Positions 37,951-48,272 of a DNA stretch of 64,000 bases are shown here, one piece after another. Below the pieces are notes generated by a model. That model ran no database searches. It was not told where the DNA came from and was given only the letters and a program-made list of their open reading frames with translations. Within the stretch, counting starts at the first letter, position 1, and each line of letters begins with the position of its first letter. Both the position numbers and the translations under genes were made by a program. The stretch is from positions 62,001-126,000 of the forward strand of contig OX337231.1 in assembly GCA_946965045.2 (NCBI GenBank), in the 5' to 3' direction. Source of the stretch: Epithemia pelagica (Eukaryota > Bacillariophyta > Bacillariophyceae > Surirellales > Surirellaceae).

Positions 37951-39011
37951 AAGGGAACGATTCAAGAGGTGTATATTTTCTGTCCTTCGTGCGTTGCCCA
38001 ACTTTGGCCTCTTGTTTTTTTTTCCAAAGCGCCTGCCATGTCAAATCGTCAGTCTGCCTTCGATCGTTGAAATCTGAACGCCGGCCTCGCCTCGTATTTT
38101 GTGCCATGAATCGTCTCACTTCTCACTTTTCGACGAACCACAAGAAATGACAATGGGGCTGCAACAAAATCGAACAATCCAGCAAAATGAATGACCATAG
38201 CATGAATACTACTGTCAAGATCTACCCCCTGGATCATCAGTAAACGCGGCAAGCAAACGAATGAGAAGAAGGATGAAAAATGATAAGATGACACTCAACC
38301 AGTGTGTGGACGACATCAGAGTCTAAGGAAGGACACAATATAATGGATAGGGCCAGGACGCCTAAACAAATAGGAGGAGTACCTAGATACATATAGAGTT
38401 GACTATGCTTGTATTTTAGTTGCAGTCAATGTACTAGGAGCTTTCCTTGTTGTGGGCCATTGCCACTTGTCTTGTGTTTGTGCATGTTTTTTTCTGTTTC
38501 ACGTGTGTGTTCACTGTTCATCCTTGTGTGGGATTTCTTCGCGTTGTGCTCCGTATCAAGCCAAAGCCCAGGGCGAAGCGCGCGAAGCCAGTTATGACAG
38601 TTGCTATGGACGTTATAATTACTGCTTTTAGAGAAAAAAACTGAGTTATAATTTCAAGTAAAAACTAAAATGAAAAAAGAAAAATGTCGGATGGATGACA
38701 GAAGTTATACACCCGCCGGATCGGACAGTATTATTTGCTCTTAGGGAAGGGGGTGGCTACACGAAATTACACCCTCAAAGCCACCCCCGCTGGGGGGTAG
38801 GGACAGGACTACGCAATTTTTGATAATTTTTCTTAAGATTCCATTCACACAATACAATTAATTTCTTAGTAAAATAATTTTCAACCTCGGGGTTGTAGAT
38901 AAGGTTTGGTCGCACAATTCCAGTCAGGGGAAAGACCGTGCTTCAATGCGTAGCCTTAACCCTAATCATAATACCCATCATGCTTTATCTCTTGTTTCTC
39001 CTCTTTGATTC
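37951..39011. other. Non-coding sequence between inverted-repeat elements
   Basis: AT-rich with short chance frames. It contains hairpin copy B (38,749-38,788), listed separately. Nothing else is recognised. Confidence 0.5.
38749..38788 (-). repeat. Hairpin copy B (10-bp stem, 20-nt loop), inverted relative to copy A
   Basis: Arms GGGGGTGGCT (38,749-38,758) and AGCCACCCCC (38,779-38,788). The loop, read on the minus strand, is ttgagggtgtaatttcgtgt, close to the loop of copy A. Flanking sequence is also shared with copy A (ccccccagcgggggtg block). Confidence 0.75.
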
Positions 39012-39257
39012 ACTCCCATGTACCCCCAAGTAGGGGTGAGTGGTCGGGTCGCATGTGTGTCGTGCTTTTGGTGTGCAAACTGTTACTCACCCCCAAGGCG
39101 CGACCTTCAAAAATCAGCGATTTCCCATTGTTGACACAAACAACAAACACCCACACCCACTACGGAGCAAACTTGGTCGTCGTCATATCATCATCCACGA
39201 ACCTTCGCCCCTCCTTCCAAGTCGTCCAACTTATGTCCCATCCCTTACAGGAACCTA

Positions 39258-39941
39258 CAGACCCGCCGCTTGCATGGGAGCACCTTCCACGAGCCCCCCG
39301 CAATAGCCACAACAACACCACGGACTGAAGACACGACAAATGCCGTTGAGTCAAAGACCGCCGAAAATGAAATCAAAAAGAGACCGACTGAAGACACGAC
39401 AAAGGTGGTTAAGTCACGGACTGTCAAAGACGACACCATAGAGACCACAATTGAAGACACAGCAAAGGCGGTTGAGGCAAAGACTGCTGAAGACGAAACG
39501 AAAAAGACTACAACAGATTACACAAACAAGAAGAGTCAAAGACGATACTAAAAAGACTTCAGCAGAAGAGGACAGAACTAAACAAGCAGAGGCTAACACT
39601 GCCATGGACAAAACGAAACCACTGGTTCTGATTCCACGGAACAGACAGAGTCCAAGACTGTTCAACAACAAGATGATAGCAAAAAGTCTGTGACGGAGGA
39701 TGGAGACACGGAAAAGGTGGAACCACATCACAAACCTCCACCATTAGACAATGAGGACGGCATTAAGGATGATGCATCAGTTAAAAGCGATGCCGCGGTG
39801 AAAACAAACTTGAGAGGTTCTACCGACAAAACAGCCGTGCAAAGATCAGGGCTCCCGTTGCACTTTTTCATTCATCACAGCATACCGAAGTTAATACTAA
39901 GAATGCCCCTGCAGCTTTTCTGTGTTTGGTATAGAAAATAA
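39258..39941 (+). pseudogene. Broken Thr/Glu/Lys-rich repeat protein inside the Mutator-like element
   Basis: Protein-like sequence runs in one frame to 39,551, shifts to a second frame for about 39,545-39,620, and returns to the first to 39,941. It has no ATG in the first segment. It is made of loose repeats such as EDTTKVVKSRTVKDD and EDTAKAVEAKTAEDETKK. A possible acceptor (ctacag) lies just before 39,258. This looks like a captured fragment of a charged, low-complexity host gene that has since decayed. Confidence 0.4.
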
Positions 39942-40242
39942 AAGAATATGACTGCAAGCAGAGACATGCTCTTATGCTACAGCCAGACTTGCATCCGACT
40001 GATAAAGGGCCATGCTTCGCGAAAGGGGTGATGAAAGGAGGGACCGGGGTAGGCTGGACTGCATCAGGTTGGCCATCAGAGACATTCATTCTCAATGAAG
40101 GGAGCCATTCCATTTCGGCGATAGAGACGCTTGATTCTTGTTTTGCTTCAGAGGCATGGTGATCCACTGTGCCCCGAGAAGCATAGGCCTTCCTTATGTC
40201 TTCCAGGGAACTGCGAAGGCGTTTGTGCGATGAAGAAGACAT
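39868..40242 (-). CDS. Small hypothetical protein inside the Mutator-like element
   Basis: An ATG at 40,242 opens 124 codons. The first ~60 residues (MSSSSHKRLRSSLEDIRKAY...) are plausible coding sequence, while the C-terminal half is Cys/Phe-rich and may be read-through into non-coding DNA. It overlaps the opposite-strand repeat pseudogene at its end. It could be a captured first exon. No family is recognised. Confidence 0.3.
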   Translation of the reverse strand: MSSSSHKRLRSSLEDIRKAYASRGTVDHHASEAKQESSVSIAEMEWLPSLRMNVSDGQPDAVQPTPVPPFITPFAKHGPLSVGCKSGCSIRACLCLQSYSFIFYTKHRKAAGAFLVLTSVCCDE

Positions 40243-40622
40243 TATAGGGATGTCAAACATGGTTTGGCACCTCCATTGCCGTGATGAGTGCAGGTGGTGG
40301 TTGGGAGGTTTGTGTCAAAGTCGAGAGCGCAGAGGTCGCGCCTTGGGGGTGAGTAAGAGAATGCTCATCAAATTCCGGTCACGAATCCTCATGACTCATC
40401 CCCACTAGGGGGTAACTCCCATGTAATGTCAGGCAGTGCGATAGAAAGCTCGGGACGTGAGGAGTGTGGGGGTAACCCATAAGCCCAGAAAGAACCTACA
40501 GATAAAAAGTTAGGGGGCCATGTACGTTTAAGGGGAGTGGGGGGCATGTACCCCAAGACCGGTGAACGGTACTGTAGTATTATTTTGTTCAAGGACCTAC
40601 AGTTTATAATGTTATCAAAGCG

Positions 40623-41109
40623 CTAGGTTGTTGCGCGTGCGGCGGGCCTCTGAAACAACAATCGTAAACGATCGTGTAACCTACGCCATGTTTGCTTGTC
40701 CGAATTGCTTTTTCCTCGAATGAAGATGGTGTGTAATGAAAGTTCTACTTTAGCAATGGGTAAACGATTCAACAGTTCTATGGATAGGTATGTATAGAGC
40801 AACTTTGTAGAAGCGTTTACCCATCGGACCATAGCATCTTCTGTTAACTCGGAAAGTAGTGGTAGGCATGTTTGAAAGGCCCGCTGAGCCAGCACGGGTG
40901 ATCAGTGCTTTTGCGAGTGCCCTGCAAGATGAAAAGCTCATGAGAGCTTTCCATTTTGCAACCCCAAGCCCCAAGTCCCAATGGATAGCTCGGGAAGCAT
41001 AAGCTGCTTGCAGAAGACAACGACAAGGTGGAGAATGAGCAGGCATCAAAGTTTGCTCCGCGTCGATCATCGCAACAAAACGAAAAACATCGAGCTCACT
41101 TTTCTGCAT
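40623..41109 (-). pseudogene. Frameshifted gene remnant, unknown family
   Basis: The ATG at 41,109 opens a protein-like frame (MQKSELDVFRFVAMIDAEQ..., ALAKALITR). Near 40,900 the coding signal moves to another frame (LAQRAFQTCLPLLSELTED...), which runs to a stop at 40,623-40,625. The two parts read as one ~160-residue protein interrupted by a single frameshift. There is no recognisable domain. It lies between the Mutator-like element and the small element at 41,260. Confidence 0.4.
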
Positions 41110-41259
41110 CACCGCTCTCTCTACTCGTACACATTGACCTATATTTTTTATTGTGAAACTATTTTTCTTAGAGTCGAAAGTTGACACGTGCCAAATCCTC
41201 TGTAGTAGAGTACCAAATACCTGTTTTCAGTACCCCGTGGCGTACGTGGGGGGACAGGG

Positions 41260-41734
41260 CAGGGTGACCGGAGTCTAATTGTACCCCCACTTTTAGACCC
41301 GGTCTAAGAGTGTATAATTATTTTAGACAGAGGTCGAGTCTAAAATAAAATTTTTAGACTCTTAACCATAACCCTTCAGTAGCGCCGCCACCACTGCGTG
41401 AGTAGGAGACCGTTCTGCCTCATTCATCTCAATGCCATCGCAATGAACAAAGTAAGGTCTCAGTTATCCTCTCTCATGCTTAGAGAGTGCAAGAACAATG
41501 TTATCCATACCATCCAATAACTTAGATGATGAAGCTATGAGGTCCTCTGGATGTGTTGTGTCATAGACAATGCTCGCTCCTAGTAGCTGGCTGTCTAGGG
41601 TTAGGGTTATTGCTTCGCCGTACAAAACCACGGAGAGATTTTAGACCCTGTTTTAGACATTTTATACAGTCTACAAGTACTTTTAGATTTATCTTAGACC
41701 CGAAATATCTTAGACTGTCTAAACGGTCACCCTG
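41260..41734. mobile_element. 475-bp MITE with CAGGGTGACCG termini
   Basis: CAGGGTGACCG at 41,260-41,270 is an exact inverted copy of 41,724-41,734. Beyond each end lies gacagg (41,253-41,258 and 41,735-41,740), a likely imperfect target duplication. The interior is full of TTTAGAC/GTCTAAA motifs in both orientations, a subterminal-repeat pattern typical of transposase-binding sites. No coding capacity. Confidence 0.65.
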
Positions 41735-41775
41735 GACAGGACCATAGGGGGGACAGGAATGCGCAAATTACCGTA

Positions 41776-43031
41776 GAACGAGAAGAGTAGACATCCTAGC
41801 AGCCGTTTACCGAAAAGCGACACAGAAACGACCATATCCTGCGCCACAAACTATGGGAAAAGAACAATGGACACCCACCAGAACCATGATACTCAACCGC
41901 GCGAGCGGATGAAGACACGATACGAGAGAAACATCGTTGGAGCACCACAACCGACCATCGACAATGGGGTTCATTGCGCGGTATCACCTGAAGCCATGTC
42001 AGTGGACACATCGTCTCACAGGATGACTCTCAAGTCGAAACGTGTATCCGAGGCAGCAATACTGCAAACAGACAAACCCCTGTTGCACCAATGGAGAGGC
42101 GAACTGTGGTGCTCGCCGAGTCCCGTCACAGGGACAAGACAGAGGATGGCAATACACACACAAGTTTCATGAACCAATAAGGCCATCCATGGGGACCTGG
42201 AAAAATCGGAGACTGGTGGTGCAGAGAGATTGGAAAAAAGACGAGAGGACAGTCTCACTGGATGCTACCATCCAGAGAAACGAGCCACATCACGAATCTT
42301 TGCATCTGCCTACCATGACTGGTGATTCAGAACTGGTTCACAGAACAAAAGGCATTGAATTTTGTCTCTTGTTCCGATCGCCTGCGGCTGATAGATTTTG
42401 ACAAGCCTATATTAGGCACCGACCGGAGGCAGATGTCATTCACGGTCCATGCCGGTGAATGCGAGAACGAGATTTCGTGGGCAGAACGAGATTCGGCTAG
42501 AAATCACCATGGTTCCAAACTTGCTGCATATCATCCTAATACGATGGAACAGTCCAGTTTGGACATGCCCAGATCTGCAAAACCAGGACGAAAAGTGTCA
42601 CTGTACGAGCGCCCGTAGAACAAAGTACACCATCGATTTAGCAAGTCCGGAAGAGTCATGAAACGAAACACGACGGCCCAGGCGCATCATCATCAAGCCG
42701 TACTCTGACTCAGGATATTCTCTCACATAGAACTCATACTCAACCGAGACAAGGGCCCAGTCCGCCGAAGAAAAGGTGGAAATCGCCAGCCTCGATGCCG
42801 AGGGCGAAAACAAGAGACGTTCAGGAACGGAAGAACAAATTCAAGGATCAATCCCCACCAACGGAACCACAGATCCATTCCGAAAAGCTGACTCCACTGT
42901 GAAAAAAAGTGTGACAACAAGAGTATGAGCACATAAAGATCCATCCAACGGGAAGAACCGCAAATCCTCGTCTTCTACCAACCCTCCCACTGATTCCATG
43001 CCAGACGTGATGAAATATATTCCCCGAGAAC
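41776..43031. other. Decayed coding-like region, both strands
   Basis: Short plus-strand frames (41,867-42,172; 42,322-42,618) and minus-strand frames (42,598-42,813; 42,841-43,119) each contain protein-like stretches, for example REYPESEYGLMMMRLG on the minus strand. None has a clear start, splice structure or known domain. I regard it as gene debris next to the duplicated arm. Confidence 0.3.
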
Positions 43032-45791
43032 GCAAAGTCGGGAACGAGATAGGTATCCTCACTCCGTTGCCGCATTCCATAGCCGATCCACTGTCAGACT
43101 CTTCACCAACTCGTGCCACCCATCCAAAGCTTTTCTTGATTTTTGCGGACCAGCAACTCCATGAACTGGCATAGTCGAGTCCGTTGTTTCAAGATATCGT
43201 GTATTTGCGTACCACCATTCGCTTCACGAATGGCACCCAGTAACCACCAAGTGTTTCTGCCACCACAAGTTCTCCTTCCTCCAAGTGTTGCAACGGTTCT
43301 CGTCACAATGACACAACCGTCTTGAGCCAAGAAACACGCCAACAATCCCAAGTCCTGTGAAACAAATAGAGGAGAGCCAAGACACGTTGCAGCGCTGAAA
43401 CAACACAGAATCCACCACCCCAATGCAACCTCCAGTCCTGAATGCCATGCGGCGCAAAATGCACCAGCTCGGTGGAATCAGGATTCTTCTCCACATCCTT
43501 GTTCCGGAGATAAACCTTCGTCTTCTTCTTCTGTTTCCCCTCATAGAGGACCAACGCTTGAGCGCAGCCGTCGGCTACGTTCCTCTACTTCTTTTTCTCC
43601 TCATAGAGGACCAACACTTGAGTGCAGCCGTCGGCTACCTTTTTTGAGACGAAATCGGGAGTATAGTCGCACGAAACGGACCAATGATATACTAACATCA
43701 TCGACAAGAGTTCAAAAAGCAACCGCAGAGTCCCAGCCTAGACACCACACTGCCAACCACCCTGTAAAAACGCCGACAATCCGGGGATCTGCTCTTCCTG
43801 AATCACAGATCGATTCCGTGTGCTGCGTCGAACGCTAGTAATACAGTGCCATTTTTTGGAAGCATAGAAGAACATATGTTTTGTAAAACCTTCTTTTCTT
43901 CTCATTGGTAAGTTGCATTTGCCACATTTAGCAAGAAGGTTGACTAATTGGAACAATGGAGTTGCGGCGATACGTTGTGATAGAGAACTCCTAACCTTAT
44001 TACTCCTAGGAGTAGGAGTAGTTTCGACAGCGAAAGGGTGTAGCAACTAGTTCAAATCATTTTTGGTCTGTCCATCGTATGTATGGCGTTACGGTCGCGG
44101 TCGCTGGCCATGACCAAAAGTATTGCTAACCCATCAGTGGAAACTACTCCTATGGCACAAACTGTGCCAAGAATTCTACTCTAAACTCCTCTATTGTTCT
44201 CGAGAAACGATCCATTCTTCCGTGACAATCTTTTGGAATCAATGACACTTGTCAAGGATCGGAGAAGGAGGATTGAGAGAACATCCAGGAGTACTTTGAA
44301 TATTCCGAAAAGGGCACTAAGTAAGTAGTACTCAATCCAACGTAACCCATGGACACGATTCGTACAGCGCAGACGGGTGGCCGGTAGACGACATTCCTGC
44401 AACGACCAGTCAAACAATGGAATCACTTGCTTTCCGGAATCACTTCACTTGAACGACAATGCCAACTGGAAGGACACAGTGATCGAGCCACTCGGATGTG
44501 AACCACACTCACACAAGACAACCGCGTTAGTCCAGCGGAATTCAATGTGGAGCCCTACAAGAAAAGTTGCTACGAGTATGAGACTTGCTCTCAACTCAGG
44601 ACTCCTTCCCGAGGGTACATGGGAGCCGCGACAAAAGATGCCCCGGAACTCTTCTGCGGTGCTTAAACAAGATACGACAATCAAACTTCTCCCCTCTGAG
44701 CTTTCCGGTTTCCGATCCCAGTGTAGCGGTGCGACAAGGTTCTACTTGCTCTTGCTTTAAGTGTCTTCTCGATTGCGGCTTGCTGCTTCTCGCGAGTTCT
44801 TCCTCTTGCTTTTCATGTTCTTCTTGCTGTTTTCCAATGCTGCTTCTCGTTGTTGCTCATAGCCAGCGTCCCTGTTAAGTATCACAGCCAAGTCCGCACG
44901 GCTGGGTCTCGTGGATCATCTTGGGGATTCCATGCGTTCCCAGAACGATTTGCCATTGGCAGCGCAGGTATTTCGATTGCTCTACACAGGAGTCTGGCAA
45001 GGACATTCCTTCTTGCATGGTCTTGGGAAGAGACACGAGAAATATGGAAGAGAAGGATTCTCCGGCTCTGCATTCTCTGATTTGGACTTCAAGGAGAGGA
45101 GCAGCGATGCAGCGCATAATGTGCCTGCCTGATACTCCATTGTCATTGTCATGGATCACATCCTTCCAGTCGGAGGTGTCGTCGTCGTGCCTTGAGCCAA
45201 CAAGTCTGCTCATGACACACCATGTCCTTCTAGTTGTGCTTCTGTTGGCCTGATGATGATGGTGCCAGTTCGGGACGATGTGGGGAGGTACAAGAATCAA
45301 CCTCATCACCACAAGCAGAAACTTTCAGGGACTGACCACTGGCGACAATGAACTGTTCTTGGCCGAATGACCGCAGTCATACCATCACCACAAGACGACG
45401 ACAATGCCACCAGCCATGTCAAACGAACCACAAGAGATCGTTAGAGGGATGAGAGTCACACAGTTGGTGTCGATAGCGTCCATGAAACAACACTTACCCC
45501 GTTTCTTCACCCCAAAGACGGTTTGTGCTTCACGGTGTATGAATCATGGTGGCCCATCCTCGGTGGAACCGTTTGCTCGAAAGATTTGAGCACACATGCA
45601 TGTTCAGCCATCCCACCTCTCCTCCTCGGAAAGCAACGATACACACGGATGCATGAGGTCAACAATCACCACCAACAGATGGCAACGGGTGATCCATTGA
45701 ATCCAACGTTTCGGGTGTCTTATGTGAGATGATGGTGAAAGATCGCCGACAGCGGCATGACGAAGTTCTCCGGACGGCGTACGGACTCTAA
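43032..45791 (+). repeat. Arm 1 of a ~2.7-kb inverted duplication
   Basis: The sequence is repeated in opposite orientation at 54,846-57,564. Matching landmarks include the block translating as GMRVTQLVSIAS (45,450 and 55,095), KNPDST.L.HFAPHG.QDW (43,490 and 57,110) and gtccggacggcgtacggactcta at the inner edge. Similarity stops abruptly at the outer edge (gcaaagtcggg at 43,032). This arm also has a local 60-bp direct duplication (43,541-43,578 and 43,601-43,638), single-copy in arm 2. Open frames inside are broken in both arms. Confidence 0.85.
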
Positions 45792-46169
45792 AATGTGTGG
45801 TTGCTACCCTTCCAGCCAAAACACTAGCACTACCGGGAGGAAGAATAGCACAAATCATAGTACTCTAAGCTAGGAAATAGTTCCATTCTGTTCTCGAGCA
45901 ACGAATCCATTGTCACATGCCTTCCCTTTAGCAAGAACGAGAAATACCAAAGAACATGCCATCAACCAATGGCTACGAAGTAGAGAGGAAGGTTTCGAAA
46001 ACATATACTTAGATTATTGCTAAAGGTTTGTAGTAATAGGTAGTGGTAGTTCTCATTCTTCTCATTCTTCATCATCATATGCAACACGACACAACACATG
46101 GAAACAATTCGTAAACACTTTTCTTGTCTCTGGTCCTCCATCAACAGATCCGCCGATTGCCATTGATTC

Positions 46170-48272
46170 TTACATTCCAGCAACGTAGAGGGCAGCCGTT
46201 CCAACTGCACCCGCCGCGGCAGCCGTCCAAGCAACCGTGGACTGCTGGTGAGCCGCAACACCAGCCGACAAAGTTTCCTTCTCAAACGGCGACGGAGTAG
46301 TGTCACCAAAGGCAGCTTCAAACTCTTGACGGGTGTAGCACGCATCGGAACCGCTCTTCTCACGAATCTCCTGAGCCAAGTCAGCACTCACCACTTCAGT
46401 ACCAGCATAAAACTGGTTCATAAACTCCACAACATTATCGGGTGTGACGCATTCCTCTCCAGAGGGCGTCTGAAAGTTGGACGACGTACACGCGATGACA
46501 TCATCAAAGAGGAAGTCTCCCGTCTCGCGAGGGAGCTGCACTTGATCCATCTCGAGCGCATCAATCGATCCGTCACCGTTGAGGTCGATGGTGGTCAAGG
46601 CATCTTCGACCAAAACCTCCAAATCATTTTGTGTCGTGTCGTCCAGGTCCAAACCGGACAACAAGGAAAGGTAGAGGGAACGGAGGGTCGAGACCGGAAA
46701 GCTGGTCCCATCTTGCACATGGCCCAAAATGCTCTGGACATCCTGTTGAGTGGCGTCCTGATTGGCTGCAGTCGTCAATCCCATGGTCTCAAACAGTTGG
46801 CACTGTCCAGCTGCGGCCGCACGACGATGACGACGGCCATTGCGACGATTATCACCTTTCTTGCCATTGTGTCTGTCAAACCCACCATTCCTCAGCCATC
46901 GGAACAATATCCTGAAAAACACAACGAGCGGATCCCTTCCACCGCCGCCGCCGCCGCCACCGCCCGTACATTCTGGAGAATCAATATTGACAGTAATAGT
47001 CTGCTCGTGAAAGACCCCACCATTCGATGTAAGCTGGACTGTGCAGGAGGCATCACCACAATCACCACCCGGATTTCCGTTCAACGTGATTGTTCTGACA
47101 AAGGCGGCAGGGTTTCCGCTGGCAACCAACGGGATGGAGTCAGGAGCCAGTAACACAGTCAAGCGTTGGTCACAGTTCGTCGTTTGCCATGAAATCGTGC
47201 TATCGATAGCTCGTAAGCCTTTGAGAATGGCGTTGCTATAAATGGTCGAATCGGATAACTGAACATTCCCATTGGTTGCTTCTGCCAAAATGTCGAGCTG
47301 AAGAGACGTGGTTTGTTTGAGACTGACGATCGACACATCCGCGGCTTTCAATATATCTTCCACATCGGCCGAAGTACTATAAACAATCTCATCATCATCG
47401 GTATCGAAAGTATCGTCCGCTGGAACTACCAAAACTTTGCGGGATGGATCGGTGGGACCACTGAACCCGCAGTCTTGATCGGAGTAGCGAGAAGCATCAC
47501 CCCCAGGGCAAACAATGCCAGCGGAACAAGGGCACAGCGATCCGTCAACACAACAAACTATCGCATCAAACTGAGCTGTGTCGCCCAAAGCAAAGTTTAA
47601 GTCTAGATCAGTGACGGCGTCAGTCCACTGATCTTTGTCGGTGGTCAACGACAGATACTGGCGATATACAAACCGATTGTCGTTCTCAGTTGTTACGGCC
47701 GTCAAACCAAGCTTGGACCCAGGAGCAGCGTCAAGAATAGCATTGGCTAGGAGATCTCTATCACTTTGCAAGGTTGAGATTTCGGATGAGAAGGACAGTG
47801 TGACATCTTGGAGGAGGCACACCTCAAGGTTCTGAGGGAAGTCGGGTGTGGTAAAAATTTGTGCGGAGAAATCAGATGTTCCCGGGACAAGGACTATGTT
47901 CGAAGTATCCTGGGAAACCACCAGTGGGGCGGGAGTAGGAACAGTAATAGCCTCTGGTGTAATGGCGTCTTGTGAATCGAGAGCGGCATCAGTCTCTTCG
48001 TCAGTTTGAGGCTCAAAAGCAACCGGAGCAGCCATGGGAGGATCACCTTCCGAAGCAACCTCAAAGGTGACTGGAGTGGCAACCGGAGCAGCAACCGGAG
48101 GATCAGTCTCTTCGTCAGTTTGAGGCTCAAAAGCAACCGGAGCAGCCATGGGAGGATCACCTTCCGAAGCAACCTCAAAGGCGACTGGAGTGGCAACCGG
48201 AGCAGCAACCGGAGGATCAACTGCCTCAGCAAAGCCAAGGAGGACAAGGATGACAATGCGATGAATCTTCAT
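46170..48272 (-). CDS. Secreted VWA-like, EF-hand protein with C-terminal anchor signal
   Basis: The ATG at 48,272 is preferred over the longer frame because it opens a clear signal peptide (MKIHRIVILVLLGFAEAV). The product is 700 residues and no intron is needed. Residues 19-94 are two exact-length 38-residue repeats (DPPVAAPVATPV...QTDEET), matched by a 114-bp DNA repeat. Residues about 150-330 resemble a von Willebrand A/integrin-type domain, but the metal-site motif is degenerate (DVTLSFSS). A Gly run with a basic segment follows (about 470-500). An EF-hand loop DLNGDGSIDALE (46,551-46,586; residues 563-574) has all calcium ligands. The last ~20 residues are hydrophobic, as for GPI or membrane anchoring. 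Likely cell-surface or adhesion role, by inference. A deleted relative lies at 58.5 kb. Confidence 0.75.
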   Translation of the reverse strand: MKIHRIVILVLLGFAEAVDPPVAAPVATPVAFEVASEGDPPMAAPVAFEPQTDEETDPPVAAPVATPVTFEVASEGDPPMAAPVAFEPQTDEETDAALDSQDAITPEAITVPTPAPLVVSQDTSNIVLVPGTSDFSAQIFTTPDFPQNLEVCLLQDVTLSFSSEISTLQSDRDLLANAILDAAPGSKLGLTAVTTENDNRFVYRQYLSLTTDKDQWTDAVTDLDLNFALGDTAQFDAIVCCVDGSLCPCSAGIVCPGGDASRYSDQDCGFSGPTDPSRKVLVVPADDTFDTDDDEIVYSTSADVEDILKAADVSIVSLKQTTSLQLDILAEATNGNVQLSDSTIYSNAILKGLRAIDSTISWQTTNCDQRLTVLLAPDSIPLVASGNPAAFVRTITLNGNPGGDCGDASCTVQLTSNGGVFHEQTITVNIDSPECTGGGGGGGGGRDPLVVFFRILFRWLRNGGFDRHNGKKGDNRRNGRRHRRAAAAGQCQLFETMGLTTAANQDATQQDVQSILGHVQDGTSFPVSTLRSLYLSLLSGLDLDDTTQNDLEVLVEDALTTIDLNGDGSIDALEMDQVQLPRETGDFLFDDVIACTSSNFQTPSGEECVTPDNVVEFMNQFYAGTEVVSADLAQEIREKSGSDACYTRQEFEAAFGDTTPSPFEKETLSAGVAAHQQSTVAWTAAAAGAVGTAALYVAGM

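Larger units (their letters stand above)
39012..40423. mobile_element. Mutator-like element (1,394 bp) with ~90-bp inverted repeats and 9-bp target duplication
   Basis: The element occupies 39,021-40,414. It is flanked by an exact 9-bp direct repeat, ACTCCCATG, at 39,012-39,020 and 40,415-40,423. The termini are TACCCCCAAGTAGGGGTGAG and, as reverse complement, TACCCCCTAGTGGGGATGAG. A second block inside the arms is exact over 24 bp (39,083-39,106 and 40,332-40,355). Long inverted repeats with a 9-bp duplication are the hallmark of Mutator/MULE elements. No transposase is encoded, so it is non-autonomous. Its interior holds broken coding sequence, as in gene-carrying Pack-MULEs. Confidence 0.75.
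37216..41775. repeat. Nest of inverted-repeat elements bounded by a ~28-bp inverted repeat
   Basis: The outer ends are near-perfect inverted copies: taatttgcggattcctgtcc at 37,222-37,241, and its reverse complement with one mismatch at 41,750-41,770. Inside lie a hairpin pair, a 46-bp fold-back pair, a Mutator-like element and a small element at 41,260-41,734, each listed separately. I did not find a target duplication for the outer pair, so it may mark one old 4.6-kb element or two separate small elements in opposite orientation. Confidence 0.55.
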
